Of a DNA stretch of 64,000 nt, positions 55,401 to 62,353 are shown piece after piece; position 1 is the first letter of the stretch, and the number at the start of each line of letters is the position of its first letter. The DNA lies in the NCBI RefSeq assembly GCF_019084545.1, contig NZ_JAHREP010000001.1, positions 1-64,000 on the forward strand. The letters run 5' to 3'. The notes beneath the pieces were generated by a model, which saw only the letters and a program-made list of their open reading frames with translations, was not told where the DNA came from and did no database searches. The stretch comes from Marinobacterium ramblicola (lineage in GTDB: Bacteria > Pseudomonadota > Gammaproteobacteria > Pseudomonadales > Balneatricaceae). The translations under genes were made by a program, and so were the position numbers.

Positions 55401-58076
55401 GATAGCGATGGTCTGACCGTGGGTACGGTGGATGGCCTGAGCGGTCTGAATGCGGCGGGCAATATCGACGTACAGACGCTTGGTGGCGATCTGCTGGTAG
55501 CTCAGGCGGTGGCGACCGACAGCGGCAATATCGATATGCGCGCGTTGAACAGTGGTACTCTGACCACCAACGCCACAGTCGTGGCCGGTACTGACGGTAA
55601 CGTGGATCTGCGTACCACCGATGGTGCGATCACGCTGAACGCCGATGTCAGCGCCGTCGGCGATGGCTGGGTGGATATCCGCTCCGGTGGCTCTTCAGAC
55701 CTGACTATCGGTGCAGCCGCACGGGTCGGTTCGACCACAGGCGATATCCAACTGTTGGCCGGTAGCGACCTGATCAGCGGCAAGGCGACCAGCAACAGCG
55801 CCTCGATCAGCACCGACGGCAGCGTGCTGCTGCAGGCGGGCGGCAGTATCGGTAGCGACAGCAACCGCATCGAGATCGAGGGTGCTTCCGCGCTGGCGGC
55901 CAACGCCGATAACGGCAGCCTCTGGCTGCGCAAGCTGGGTGCCGCCGATGCGCTGCAGTTGGGTGGCGTTGAAGCGTTCGTGACCGATGACCTGGGCGAT
56001 ACCGCGGCTGGCGGCAGCTTCAATGGCAGCTACGCCGGTCTGACCACCGGCGGCGCGGGTGACATCACCCTGACTACGCAGGGTGGCGATCTGACCCTGA
56101 TCGAAAACATATCGGCGGACAGCAGCGGTTACGTGGACCTGCGTACCGGCGGTACGGGCGCGCTGGCGCTGAACAGCGGCGCCCAGGTCACCTCCGGCAC
56201 GGGTACCCTGCAACTGCTGGCGGGTGGCGCCATCAGCACCGATAGCGCCAATGGCAACATCACCGAGCTGGATACCCTGGGCGATGTACTGCTGCAGAGC
56301 GGCGGCGATATCGGCAGCCTGAGCAACCGCATCGAGCTGGCCAGCGTGGACCGGCTGGCGGCGGACAGCCTGGGTAGCCAGTACCTGGCTCACAGCGGCA
56401 ACCTGACCGTGGATCAGGTGCTGGCGGTCAACAGCGCGAGCACCATCGACCACGCGGCAGCGGACCTGAACGGTCTGAGCGCCGGTAGCGATCAGGTGAT
56501 CGATCTGGAAGCGGTCGGCGCACTGCAACTGAATGATCGAGTGGAGATCGGCGGTACCAGCGGTGTGATCCGCTTGCTGGCGGACAGCATCGATCAGGTA
56601 CTGGACAGCGGCAAGGCGATGATGGCGGGTCTGCTGCGTGCAGAGGCGACCAACGACATCGCGCTGAACAACCCGGAGAACGCCATCGGCACACTGGCGG
56701 CGGACTCCACCGGCGGCAACATCAGCTACGTGGATAGCGATGGTCTGACCGTGGGTACGGTGGATGGCCTGAGCGGTCTGAATGCGGCGGGCAATATCGA
56801 CGTACAGACGCTTGGTGGCGATCTGCTGGTAGCTCAGGCGGTGAACAGTGACAGCGGCCGTCTGACCTTCGCGGCGGATGCCGGTTTGCTGCAACTGAAT
56901 ACTGATCTGACCACTATCGATACGGCCCAGATCCTGATGACCGCGGCTGAACTTCTGCAGTCGGCGGGTAACAGCATCGGTACCGGTACTCTGGTTGTGG
57001 GCACCAGCGGCGATCTGAGCATGGCTGGCGAGAACGGTGCCCGTACGGCCTCTCTGAGTGCGGGCGGTGCTCTGACCCATACCGGTCTGCTGACACTGGT
57101 CGACAGCGGTAGCCTGAGTGCCGGCGGTAACCTGATCCTGGGACAGGTGAACGGTGTTACGGCGGACCTGCTGGCGCAGGCGGACGGCCGCATCACGCTT
57201 CAGGGGGCCACTGATCTGTCGACTGCCTGGGTACGTAGCGGCAACGAGCTCTTCCTCGACAGCCCGATGACGGTACACGGCAATACGGCCAATGCAGCGG
57301 TTCTGGCAGCAGGCACCTGGTTCTATAACCGCACCGGGGCCGGCAATGCTGCGATCCTGGCGGCTGACAGCAACTGGCTGATTTACGACATCAGCGCCAA
57401 TGACTACATCCAGCGGATGGCGGGACTGGAGCCAGAATACCTGGTGTTCAGTACGCTGTACGACAATATGCCCGCCGATCTGGTGACCCGTCCGGGCAAC
57501 GGCTACTACAACGGCACGACAACTCTGAATCCCGATACCTACATGCGCGTCGTCAGCGGCATCAACCAGGAATCCTCCTCCGGTAGCGGTATCCCGACCC
57601 AGAGCCCCACCGATCCTGTTATCGCTGGCTCCGAGACCGAGCAGGTGTTCCCGCCGGCGCTGCTGAATACACAGGCTGACCTGGTGTATGGCGGTGAGGT
57701 GATCAACGCGGCGGGTCAGGGCGGCTATGCGCTGCTGACAACGGATCAGGTGGCAACGGGTAATCTGAGCATCGAGACGCCGGTGATCAACCTGAACACC
57801 GGTGAAGAGTTCAGAATTTCGCTGGCCAAACTGGTGGGCGAATCTGAGTTGGTGAGCGTCACCGTTGACGGCGGTCCGCTGCCGGTCTGGATTGAGCTGA
57901 TCGGCACCGATCTGTCGGCACGTCTGTCGGGGATCATTCCGGCGGGCGCGAAACCCTTCGTCGTTCAGATTGAAACGAAACATCCGTTGACGGGCGCGCT
58001 GCAGATATTGAAACTGCTGATCGTCCCGGTCGAATCTGAGGAAAATGAGGGCACACAGGAACAGACTTCTGTGTGA
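49470..58076 (+). CDS. TpsA-type filamentous exoprotein (2868 aa)
   Basis: A large exoprotein secreted by the two-partner pathway. A Sec-type signal peptide (about residues 1-35, ending LQAA) is followed by the TPS/haemagglutination-activity domain with NRVLSGDPSQILGQL and the NPAGVLFG motif (a variant of NPNG). The rest is a long right-handed beta-helix of Gly/Asp-rich repeats, including duplicated approximately 444-aa modules and one approximately 90-aa repeat (about residues 1110-1195) of the same type as in the neighbouring 9239-aa protein. The C-terminal about 90 residues resemble a putative-Ig/cadherin-like fold (LPVWIEL...IPAGAKPFVVQIE). AAGGAAGGG precedes ATG 49470. Likely an adhesin or fibre; no toxin domain is visible. 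Confidence 0.92.
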   Translation: MTKNNHRASSAPTVKPRLLSLAVASVCLSMKLQAAPAVDELPSGAVIRQGQAVISQADNVMSIQQNTSRLVTDWNSFNIGSDAIVNFLQQRSDVALNRVLSGDPSQILGQLNAQGTVIIANPAGVLFGSSARIDVGSLAVLGQMPDSDEFINGQLLLEDLAAGGNVINQGQITTRTGGFVVLAGKTVENSGTITAEAGQVALLSGDQARLELTADGLIGVQMDGVSAEAAIANSGAIIADGGKVLIQSRHAGGALSAAINQTGIIRANTLAVAGDGSIRIDAGDGKAMIAGTVEARGDDIGEAGGQVQITGGDVEIGGTINVDGRAGGGTVHVGGGWQGDQSEIAEADRVTLSQDASISADATDNGEGGEVVLWSAEQTLHDGSITARGAGEGEGGRVETSSRGGLGVTGSVDVSAESGQGGSWLLDPTNMVVAATGSDYITGNAAAGDVTVSNTSIENALNVGTNVTLQATNDIDITASIAKTTGAEATLTFDAGNDITLHTGVDITSSGNGNPLNLVFGSAPSDTGIISIFGQLATNGGDITFNKVAYLRHETPVSTKITQSVGAGVPSGDVLFVKDVYLADDGYSVTINTQGSDSGGVYNNVGGTIQFDGQVLSAAPVISSTNLTAQTQSPQNLILDTTGLTGTGVTAGKIVFNGDIGSVANPLRSLTFNGATDIDFNASSINLSNTSGPVITASTNFAGNPVLNLLSSDVTINVTGGAVPGLTAGYTSYLQDSFDIYAAAAGTQTLTINSDQSIKLSGVSIDSDGSNAFNLLFNPNVVTGSGQGAVIMSDVTIVTTGGDVSLGSAGNYAEGVAGDTDGSDGVRLHNTRIETAGGDLSIYGRTADNTQASDSSGAGVRITGAATYLSTDSGQLGVRAQVLNQTDSGNKDAIVIGEGVSGQATLTTTSGNILIDGDASGVGDSVTGGNRYIGVLLANSALIQSDSGDILVSGQGGGGNVNSVEQNHGIRLQDNGTSILSSSGDILLQGTSGGRLDDAGENSFGIYATGNSIYVGRDANKSTATGDIIFVADSMEFVNSSSSRLQVSSDGHLVIRPESADTQIVFGNAGSRPENGISKLLYLGEDWFNGSANAVFLSAPQVTATAGSLDSQQNLLINGNAGGNFKLNIAGVLTADIAYATDSAVLGSNIQTAIRNLAGYEGTTVLNQGSGSYLVTFRDGSSTAVALSDLVTADTSRTGFTDITIGRTDLSGNITVSSPTTFRDDLTLLAGVNNDAYAAKVIANSALTLARQPNTTDAGTLTIITDNDLTTSEGLVAKGVISADELRLQGAGDFVATAINRIGTLAADVLGDLVVTTGQALNIGQISSTRVEGYTSDTATGQVDILPAATDTTVGLTADQIDLRLISTTPGVVADLTQNENITADTLSARVENGTFLQSGSAVIADGDADANTATALYLSTADGVAKLLNNNVIGTFAGAFTIDSGLELNTTRALEVGRITLSGKTANTTSDLGLISQTTVNRDGIQAPDAQIALKTAGALTQAADQAQSQINTAVLAADVAGGAILLNNETNQIEMAALALNSDGFDITLLNAGDMTIGEVTGIDTGLIAAGSVTGVTPGANGNIRIATGNGALTLDKAVTATGTGTVDLRAGGVGSDLIIDQAAPETALVTSENGAIQLLAGGSITTTKATDGEALIDSTGSTVLLQAGDAIGSDTHRIEFSVPNSLGAEAGTGGIWLRHLDSTELQIGQATALNTAETFGGSVSQTGGLMSGLTTLAGSNGSITLTKVDGDLVVLDTIAADGSGYVDLRTGGTGSIRIDGGQVQSGSGTLQLLSAGAIGTNTATDLTGAGIELSTGGDVLLVAADGVIGSQSNRIEIAGATGVATQSGSATGSQFLRHSGDMTVAEVGVVNANALDTAAALLALPSSYFGLVAGGSQVIDLLVTGALQLDEQVQVTDGIIKLDADSVAQNTDAGKAMTAGALKVLANNDIALNNPENAIGTLAADSTGGNISYVDSDGLTVGTVDGLSGLNAAGNIDVQTLGGDLLVAQAVATDSGNIDMRALNSGTLTTNATVVAGTDGNVDLRTTDGAITLNADVSAVGDGWVDIRSGGSSDLTIGAAARVGSTTGDIQLLAGSDLISGKATSNSASISTDGSVLLQAGGSIGSDSNRIEIEGASALAANADNGSLWLRKLGAADALQLGGVEAFVTDDLGDTAAGGSFNGSYAGLTTGGAGDITLTTQGGDLTLIENISADSSGYVDLRTGGTGALALNSGAQVTSGTGTLQLLAGGAISTDSANGNITELDTLGDVLLQSGGDIGSLSNRIELASVDRLAADSLGSQYLAHSGNLTVDQVLAVNSASTIDHAAADLNGLSAGSDQVIDLEAVGALQLNDRVEIGGTSGVIRLLADSIDQVLDSGKAMMAGLLRAEATNDIALNNPENAIGTLAADSTGGNISYVDSDGLTVGTVDGLSGLNAAGNIDVQTLGGDLLVAQAVNSDSGRLTFAADAGLLQLNTDLTTIDTAQILMTAAELLQSAGNSIGTGTLVVGTSGDLSMAGENGARTASLSAGGALTHTGLLTLVDSGSLSAGGNLILGQVNGVTADLLAQADGRITLQGATDLSTAWVRSGNELFLDSPMTVHGNTANAAVLAAGTWFYNRTGAGNAAILAADSNWLIYDISANDYIQRMAGLEPEYLVFSTLYDNMPADLVTRPGNGYYNGTTTLNPDTYMRVVSGINQESSSGSGIPTQSPTDPVIAGSETEQVFPPALLNTQADLVYGGEVINAAGQGGYALLTTDQVATGNLSIETPVINLNTGEEFRISLAKLVGESELVSVTVDGGPLPVWIELIGTDLSARLSGIIPAGAKPFVVQIETKHPLTGALQILKLLIVPVESEENEGTQEQTSV
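52795..53060 (+). repeat. giant-protein-type beta repeat inside TpsA
   Basis: The encoded segment has the pattern SQQNLLINGNAGGNFKLNI, then an IQ-x-A-I-x-x-L helix and a YLVTF strand, as in the approximately 100-aa repeats at 28408-30995 of the 9239-aa protein. It interrupts the ordinary beta-helix repeats of TpsA. Confidence 0.6.
55319..55511 (+). repeat. 193-bp perfect direct repeat in tpsA, copy 1
   Basis: Identical base for base to 56651-56843, with a start-to-start distance of 1332 bp (444 codons). It encodes the segment from NDIALNNPENAIGTLAAD to VAQAV. The flanking parts of the 444-codon module are related but diverged, so this stretch has probably been homogenised by recombination. 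Confidence 0.95.
56651..56843 (+). repeat. 193-bp perfect direct repeat in tpsA, copy 2
   Basis: Second copy of the repeat described at 55319-55511. Recombination between the copies would remove exactly 1332 bp in frame. Confidence 0.95.
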
Positions 58077-58097
58077 CCTGTAATTGAGGAGTAAATA

Positions 58098-58406
58098 ATG
58101 TCTGGAACAGGGGAAGAGAAAAACATGAGTGAACAGCAGGCCACACAGCCGGTCGTGCCGAAGGTCAAGTGGAATGATTCCGAGATGAACTCCACCTATG
58201 CCAATGTCTGCAATGTCATGGGCACCCGTGAAGAGATCATGGTACTGTTCGGTTCCAATAAAAACTGGCAGGGTAACCAGGAAGAGGTGGAAGTGATGCT
58301 GTCCCAGCGCATTCTGCTGACTCCCTATGCTGCCAAGCGTCTGCAGATCATGCTGGATATGGGACTGAAGGAATATGAAAAACGATTCGGTGAAATCAAA
58401 CTCTGA
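58098..58406 (+). CDS. DUF3467-family small protein
   Basis: A 102-aa soluble protein matching the DUF3467 family: the core runs from VKWNDSEMNSTYANV through REEIMVLFGSNKNW to RILLTPYAAKRL and the end KEYEKRFGEI. The function of the family is not established. A strong ribosome site (GAGGAG, 6 bp upstream) supports ATG 58098; an in-frame ATG at about 58125 is possible. The gene lies 21 bp after tpsA and its 3' end overlaps the next start by 32 bp, so it is coupled to the GAF-HlyD adaptor. Its position suggests a cytosolic accessory role (docking or chaperone) in the export machine; this is inference. Confidence 0.85.
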   Translation: MSGTGEEKNMSEQQATQPVVPKVKWNDSEMNSTYANVCNVMGTREEIMVLFGSNKNWQGNQEEVEVMLSQRILLTPYAAKRLQIMLDMGLKEYEKRFGEIKL

Positions 58407-60204
58407 TACGCCGAATCCGGAAAAATATATGCACTGGTTCAGGCTCCTCCATGAGGAGACTGATCCGGTGTTTTTTTCGGCCTGGTTTAACCTGCTCAAC
58501 GATGGAGTGGGTGGCATCCAGGAAGGTGTTTTAGTTCTGGGGCCCGCCAATACCGGGCCGTTCGAACCCAGGGCATCCTGGCCCTACAAGACCCCCTGCA
58601 GTGAATCGCTGATGCTCGCCGCGGAGCAGGCTCTGGAGCAGTGTCGCCCGGTGATGCAGCGCGCCGACGGCCGTCTGCTGTTCGCGATGCCGGTGGTGCG
58701 ACAAAACGATCTGATGGGCGTACTGGCGATATCTCCCTTATCGCCGGGGCTATCGATTCAACAAAAAAACTGGATTCAGTGGGGACTGGGCTGGCTGTTC
58801 GGGCATGCCTTGGTTCAGACCGGCAGTGGCGAAGGCGAACTCAACGAACGCCTGATTCTGTTGCTGGAACTGCTGATGTCGTCGCTGGACAGCGATGATC
58901 TGGAGCAGGCGGCGCAGACGGTGCTTTCGCAGGCCAGCGTTAGCCTCAACTGCGACCGTATTGCACTGGGTTTCTCCCATAAGCGGGGGATCAAACTGTT
59001 CAGCCTGGCAAACGTGGCTGAGTTTTCCCGCAAGATCGATCTGGTGCTGGATCTCGAAGCGGCGATGGAGGAGGCGGTCGATCAGGGTGAAGCGGTCTCC
59101 TGGCCCGGTTCGGAGGATAGTCTGGTCATCTGTGACGCCCATAAGGCTTTGGCGGAGCGTCAGGGCAACCATACCCTGCTGTCGATCCCCTTTATTCGCG
59201 ATAGCGACCAGTACGGCGTACTAACGTTCGAGTGGGCGGATATCCCCGAGTCTGAAAACCTGGAGCTGGCGACGGCGATGGCGCCTATTCTCGGCCAGGT
59301 GCTGCTCAAGGGCAGAAACCAGGATAAGGGTGTGCTGGATATCACACGCCACGCGCTGGTGGCCCCATTCAAGCGTATCTTCGGCGCCGGTTATCTCGGT
59401 ACCAAGATGATCGCTGCAGGCGTGGTGGTGGCGGCACTGTTTTTCAGCCTGGCAACCGGCGAATTCAGAATCGATACCGATGCGCGTCTTGAGGGGGCCG
59501 TTAACCGTTCGCTGGCGGCACCGTTTGATGCCTATCTGGAGCAGGCGATCCTGCGTGCCGGACAGGTGGTGAAAGCGGGAGATCTTTTGGCCAAGCTGGA
59601 CGATCGCGACATGCGGCTGGAGCTGGTCAAGCTGGAGAGCCAACAGGCACAGTATACCCGCCAGCTGCAGTTGGCGCAGGCGAGTTGGGATTCGGCGCAG
59701 GCCGGGGTGGTGTCGGCACAGCTGGGGCAGGTAGACGCCCAGTTGAACCTGGTACGGGCGATGCTGCAGAGAACCGAGATACGGGCACCTTTTGATGCAC
59801 TGATCACCAGCGGCGATCTGTCCCAGGATCTTGGACTGCCGATCTCCAAGGGACAGGTTCTGTTTGAGCTGGCACCGCTGGCGGATTACCGCCTGGTATT
59901 GGATGTACCCGAAACTGACATCGGCTTTCTACACGTGGGCGAGCGCGGCGAACTGGTACTGAAGGCGTTTCCGGATCAGCCGACCCTGTTCGAGGTGTCG
60001 CTGATCACGCCGCTGGCGGAGGCACGGGATGGGAAAAACCTGTTCCGGGTGGAGGCCAGGCTGGATGAGGTGACCGAGGGGATGCGTCCCGGTCTGGAAG
60101 GGGTTGCCAAGGTGAGCGTGGATCAGCGCAAGTTGATCTGGATCTGGACACGAGAGTTGCGCCAGTGGTTGACCCTCTCTCTCTGGAAGTGGTTCGGGGT
60201 CTGA
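58375..60204 (+). CDS. GAF-like/HlyD fusion adaptor 2
   Basis: A 609-aa counterpart of the 9663 protein. Two cytosolic GAF-like regions (about residues 25-150 and 165-312; the second is clearer) precede one membrane helix (about 343-361, KMIAAGVVVAALFFSLATG). A periplasmic HlyD-type adaptor follows (about 365-585), with lipoyl halves around a coiled-coil hairpin (KLESQQAQYTRQLQLAQ). The start is uncertain: ATG 58375 overlaps the DUF3467 gene by 32 bp; ATG 58429 would shorten the protein by 18 residues. The gene ends 2 bp before the M50 fusion gene. The architecture implies that a cytoplasmic signal or partner is read directly by an adaptor of the export conduit (inference). Confidence 0.83.
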   Translation: MKNDSVKSNSDTPNPEKYMHWFRLLHEETDPVFFSAWFNLLNDGVGGIQEGVLVLGPANTGPFEPRASWPYKTPCSESLMLAAEQALEQCRPVMQRADGRLLFAMPVVRQNDLMGVLAISPLSPGLSIQQKNWIQWGLGWLFGHALVQTGSGEGELNERLILLLELLMSSLDSDDLEQAAQTVLSQASVSLNCDRIALGFSHKRGIKLFSLANVAEFSRKIDLVLDLEAAMEEAVDQGEAVSWPGSEDSLVICDAHKALAERQGNHTLLSIPFIRDSDQYGVLTFEWADIPESENLELATAMAPILGQVLLKGRNQDKGVLDITRHALVAPFKRIFGAGYLGTKMIAAGVVVAALFFSLATGEFRIDTDARLEGAVNRSLAAPFDAYLEQAILRAGQVVKAGDLLAKLDDRDMRLELVKLESQQAQYTRQLQLAQASWDSAQAGVVSAQLGQVDAQLNLVRAMLQRTEIRAPFDALITSGDLSQDLGLPISKGQVLFELAPLADYRLVLDVPETDIGFLHVGERGELVLKAFPDQPTLFEVSLITPLAEARDGKNLFRVEARLDEVTEGMRPGLEGVAKVSVDQRKLIWIWTRELRQWLTLSLWKWFGV

Positions 60205-60206
60205 AT

Positions 60207-62351
60207 ATGTCGTCACTGTTTTCCGCGTCCTGGTATCGCACCGCGGAGCTGGTTCCCCGGCTCAGAACCCAGGCGCGCATCTTTCGACATATCTACCGCG
60301 GCGAGGTGTGGCGCGTCGTTCAGGACCAGAGCAGCGGTAAGTTCCTCCGTCTCAACGCCCAGGCTTACCGTATTCTAGGGTTCATGGATGGCCAGAGAAC
60401 GCTGGAGCAGATCTGGCAACTGGCCTGCGATACCATGGGGGATGACGTCCCCGGGCAGGATGAGATCCTCCAGCTGATGACCCAGCTGCATAACGCCGGC
60501 GTGTTGATTACCGGGCAGGTGCCGGATCTGGATGAGCTGCAGGAGCGTACCCGGCAGTCGCGGCGCAACCGGATCAAGCAGTACCTCTCCAACCCGCTGG
60601 CACTGAGGATTCCGCTGGTAGATCCCGACCGCTTTCTGGCCCTGCTGGTCGGCTGGGTGCCGGTGTGGATGCGTCCTGTTCTGCTGGCTCTGTGGGGGAT
60701 GTTGATTGCCTTCGGCGGCTGGCTGGCGTTTGTGCATTGGGAGGGGCTGACCGCCGATGTGGGGCAACTGGTGTTCACCCCCCAATATGTACTGACCCTG
60801 CTGCTGGTCTTTCCGGTGGTCAAGGCGATCCACGAACTGGGGCACGGTATCGCGATCAAGCTCTTCGGCGGCCAGTGTCACGAGATGGGGATGATGCTGC
60901 TGGTGATGATGCCCGTGCCCTATGTAGATGCGAGTCACGCCACCGGCTTCGTGAGCAAGTACCAACGTATGATTGTGGGTGGCGCCGGCATGATGATCGA
61001 GCTGGCGCTGGCATCGGTCGCCCTGTGGATGTGGACCTGGGCCGAGCCGGGGCTGCTGCGCGTGTTCCTGCATGATGTGGTGATCCTGGCGGGCGTGACC
61101 ACACTGATCTTCAACATCAACCCGCTGTTGCGGTTCGATGGTTACTACATTCTCTCGGACTGGCTGGAAATACCGGGGCTGGGACAGAAGGCCAACCAGT
61201 ATCTGGGTTACCTGTGTAAACGCTACCTGCTGAATATCCGTCGTGGCTTGCTGCCTCCGCGCACCACCGCTCGTGAGCCCGGCTGGCTGACCGCCTATGC
61301 CATCGGCTCCTTCTGCTACCGTATGGTGCTGGTGTTTACCATCATCATGTTCGTCGCCACCCAGTTCTTCATTATCGGCATCCTGCTGGCGCTCTGGGCG
61401 GCGTACATGATGTTGCTGCTGCCGTTGATCAAGCTGATCAAGAGTATCCTACGCGATCCGCTGATCATGGAGCGGCGACTGCGTCTATATGGCCTTACCG
61501 GCCTGGGACTGGCCGTGCTGACCTGGTGTTTGGTGCTGGCCCCGGTACCGTCCGCCACACTGGTGGAGGGAGTGGTCTGGATGCCGGAACAGTCCCGCAT
61601 CCGCGCCCCGCAGGCCTGCTTTGTACGTGAGCTACTGCAGGAGCAGGGCGATGTACGCAAAGGGCAACCGCTGATCCGTTGTGAGGATGAGATCTTGCCG
61701 ACGCGGCGCGAGGTGCTGGCGCTACGCAAGCAGGAACTGCTGGCGCGTCAGGTGATTGCTCAGCGCACGGATCAGGTCGAGGCCCGCCTGCTGGAGGAGG
61801 AGCTGATCAGCGTTCAGACCCAGATCGACGATCTGGATGCCCGCATCGAGCGCTTCACGCTGGTGGCGCCGCTGGATGGCCGTTTCGTACTTCCGGGCTC
61901 CTTGGATCTAGTGGGGCGCTGGTTCCAGCGCGGGGAGGTGATTGCCCATATCATCGACCCCGAACGCTACACCGTGATGAGTGCGGTACCGCAGATGAGT
62001 ATCGACCGAGTGCGGGCGGACAGTCAGCAGGTGCGGCTGCGTCCGGCAGACGATATCGAGCGCGAGGTGACCGCCGGCGTGCTGCGTGCGGTACCGGCGG
62101 CCACCAAGCGTCTGCCGAGTCTGGCGCTGGCGCTCCAGGGCGGCGGCAACATCGGTATTGAACCGGGGTTGCAGGAGCCGATGGCGCTGGAGCCGCTATT
62201 CCTGTTGGAGCTGAAGGCTGCATCCGTCCAACCGATCAGTACCGCGTTGGGCGGGCGGGTCTATGCCCGCTTCGAGCATACGCCGGAGCCGCTGGCGATG
62301 CAGTGGTATCGTATATTACGTGACCTGTTCATCCGCAAGTTCGGGGTCTGA
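60207..62351 (+). CDS. PqqD-like/M50 metalloprotease/HlyD fusion 2
   Basis: A 714-aa protein with the same order as 11003. A PqqD-like domain (about residues 30-103, VWRVVQDQSSGKFLRLN start) precedes membrane helices with HELGH (209-213) and NINPLLRFDGYY (Asp311), further helices, and a C-terminal lipoyl/HlyD segment (about 445-690). The zinc and catalytic residues are intact. The start is ATG 60207, 2 bp after the GAF-HlyD stop; an in-frame GTG at 60165 lies inside that gene and is less likely. It ends 2 bp before the SecA-like gene. Likely roles are processing or membrane passage of the giant proteins; no dedicated exporter ATPase other than SecA adjoins it. Confidence 0.87.
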   Translation: MSSLFSASWYRTAELVPRLRTQARIFRHIYRGEVWRVVQDQSSGKFLRLNAQAYRILGFMDGQRTLEQIWQLACDTMGDDVPGQDEILQLMTQLHNAGVLITGQVPDLDELQERTRQSRRNRIKQYLSNPLALRIPLVDPDRFLALLVGWVPVWMRPVLLALWGMLIAFGGWLAFVHWEGLTADVGQLVFTPQYVLTLLLVFPVVKAIHELGHGIAIKLFGGQCHEMGMMLLVMMPVPYVDASHATGFVSKYQRMIVGGAGMMIELALASVALWMWTWAEPGLLRVFLHDVVILAGVTTLIFNINPLLRFDGYYILSDWLEIPGLGQKANQYLGYLCKRYLLNIRRGLLPPRTTAREPGWLTAYAIGSFCYRMVLVFTIIMFVATQFFIIGILLALWAAYMMLLLPLIKLIKSILRDPLIMERRLRLYGLTGLGLAVLTWCLVLAPVPSATLVEGVVWMPEQSRIRAPQACFVRELLQEQGDVRKGQPLIRCEDEILPTRREVLALRKQELLARQVIAQRTDQVEARLLEEELISVQTQIDDLDARIERFTLVAPLDGRFVLPGSLDLVGRWFQRGEVIAHIIDPERYTVMSAVPQMSIDRVRADSQQVRLRPADDIEREVTAGVLRAVPAATKRLPSLALALQGGGNIGIEPGLQEPMALEPLFLLELKAASVQPISTALGGRVYARFEHTPEPLAMQWYRILRDLFIRKFGV

Positions 62352-62353
62352 CC

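Noticed and set aside
55695-58550. Reverse-strand open frame of 951 codons
   Set aside because: It is antisense to the repetitive tpsA gene, has no recognisable domain or ribosome site, and results from the biased codon use of Gly/Asp-rich repeats. The same holds for long reverse frames at 6948-8165, 35865-37229, 38364-39623, 39831-40994 and 44658-46259.
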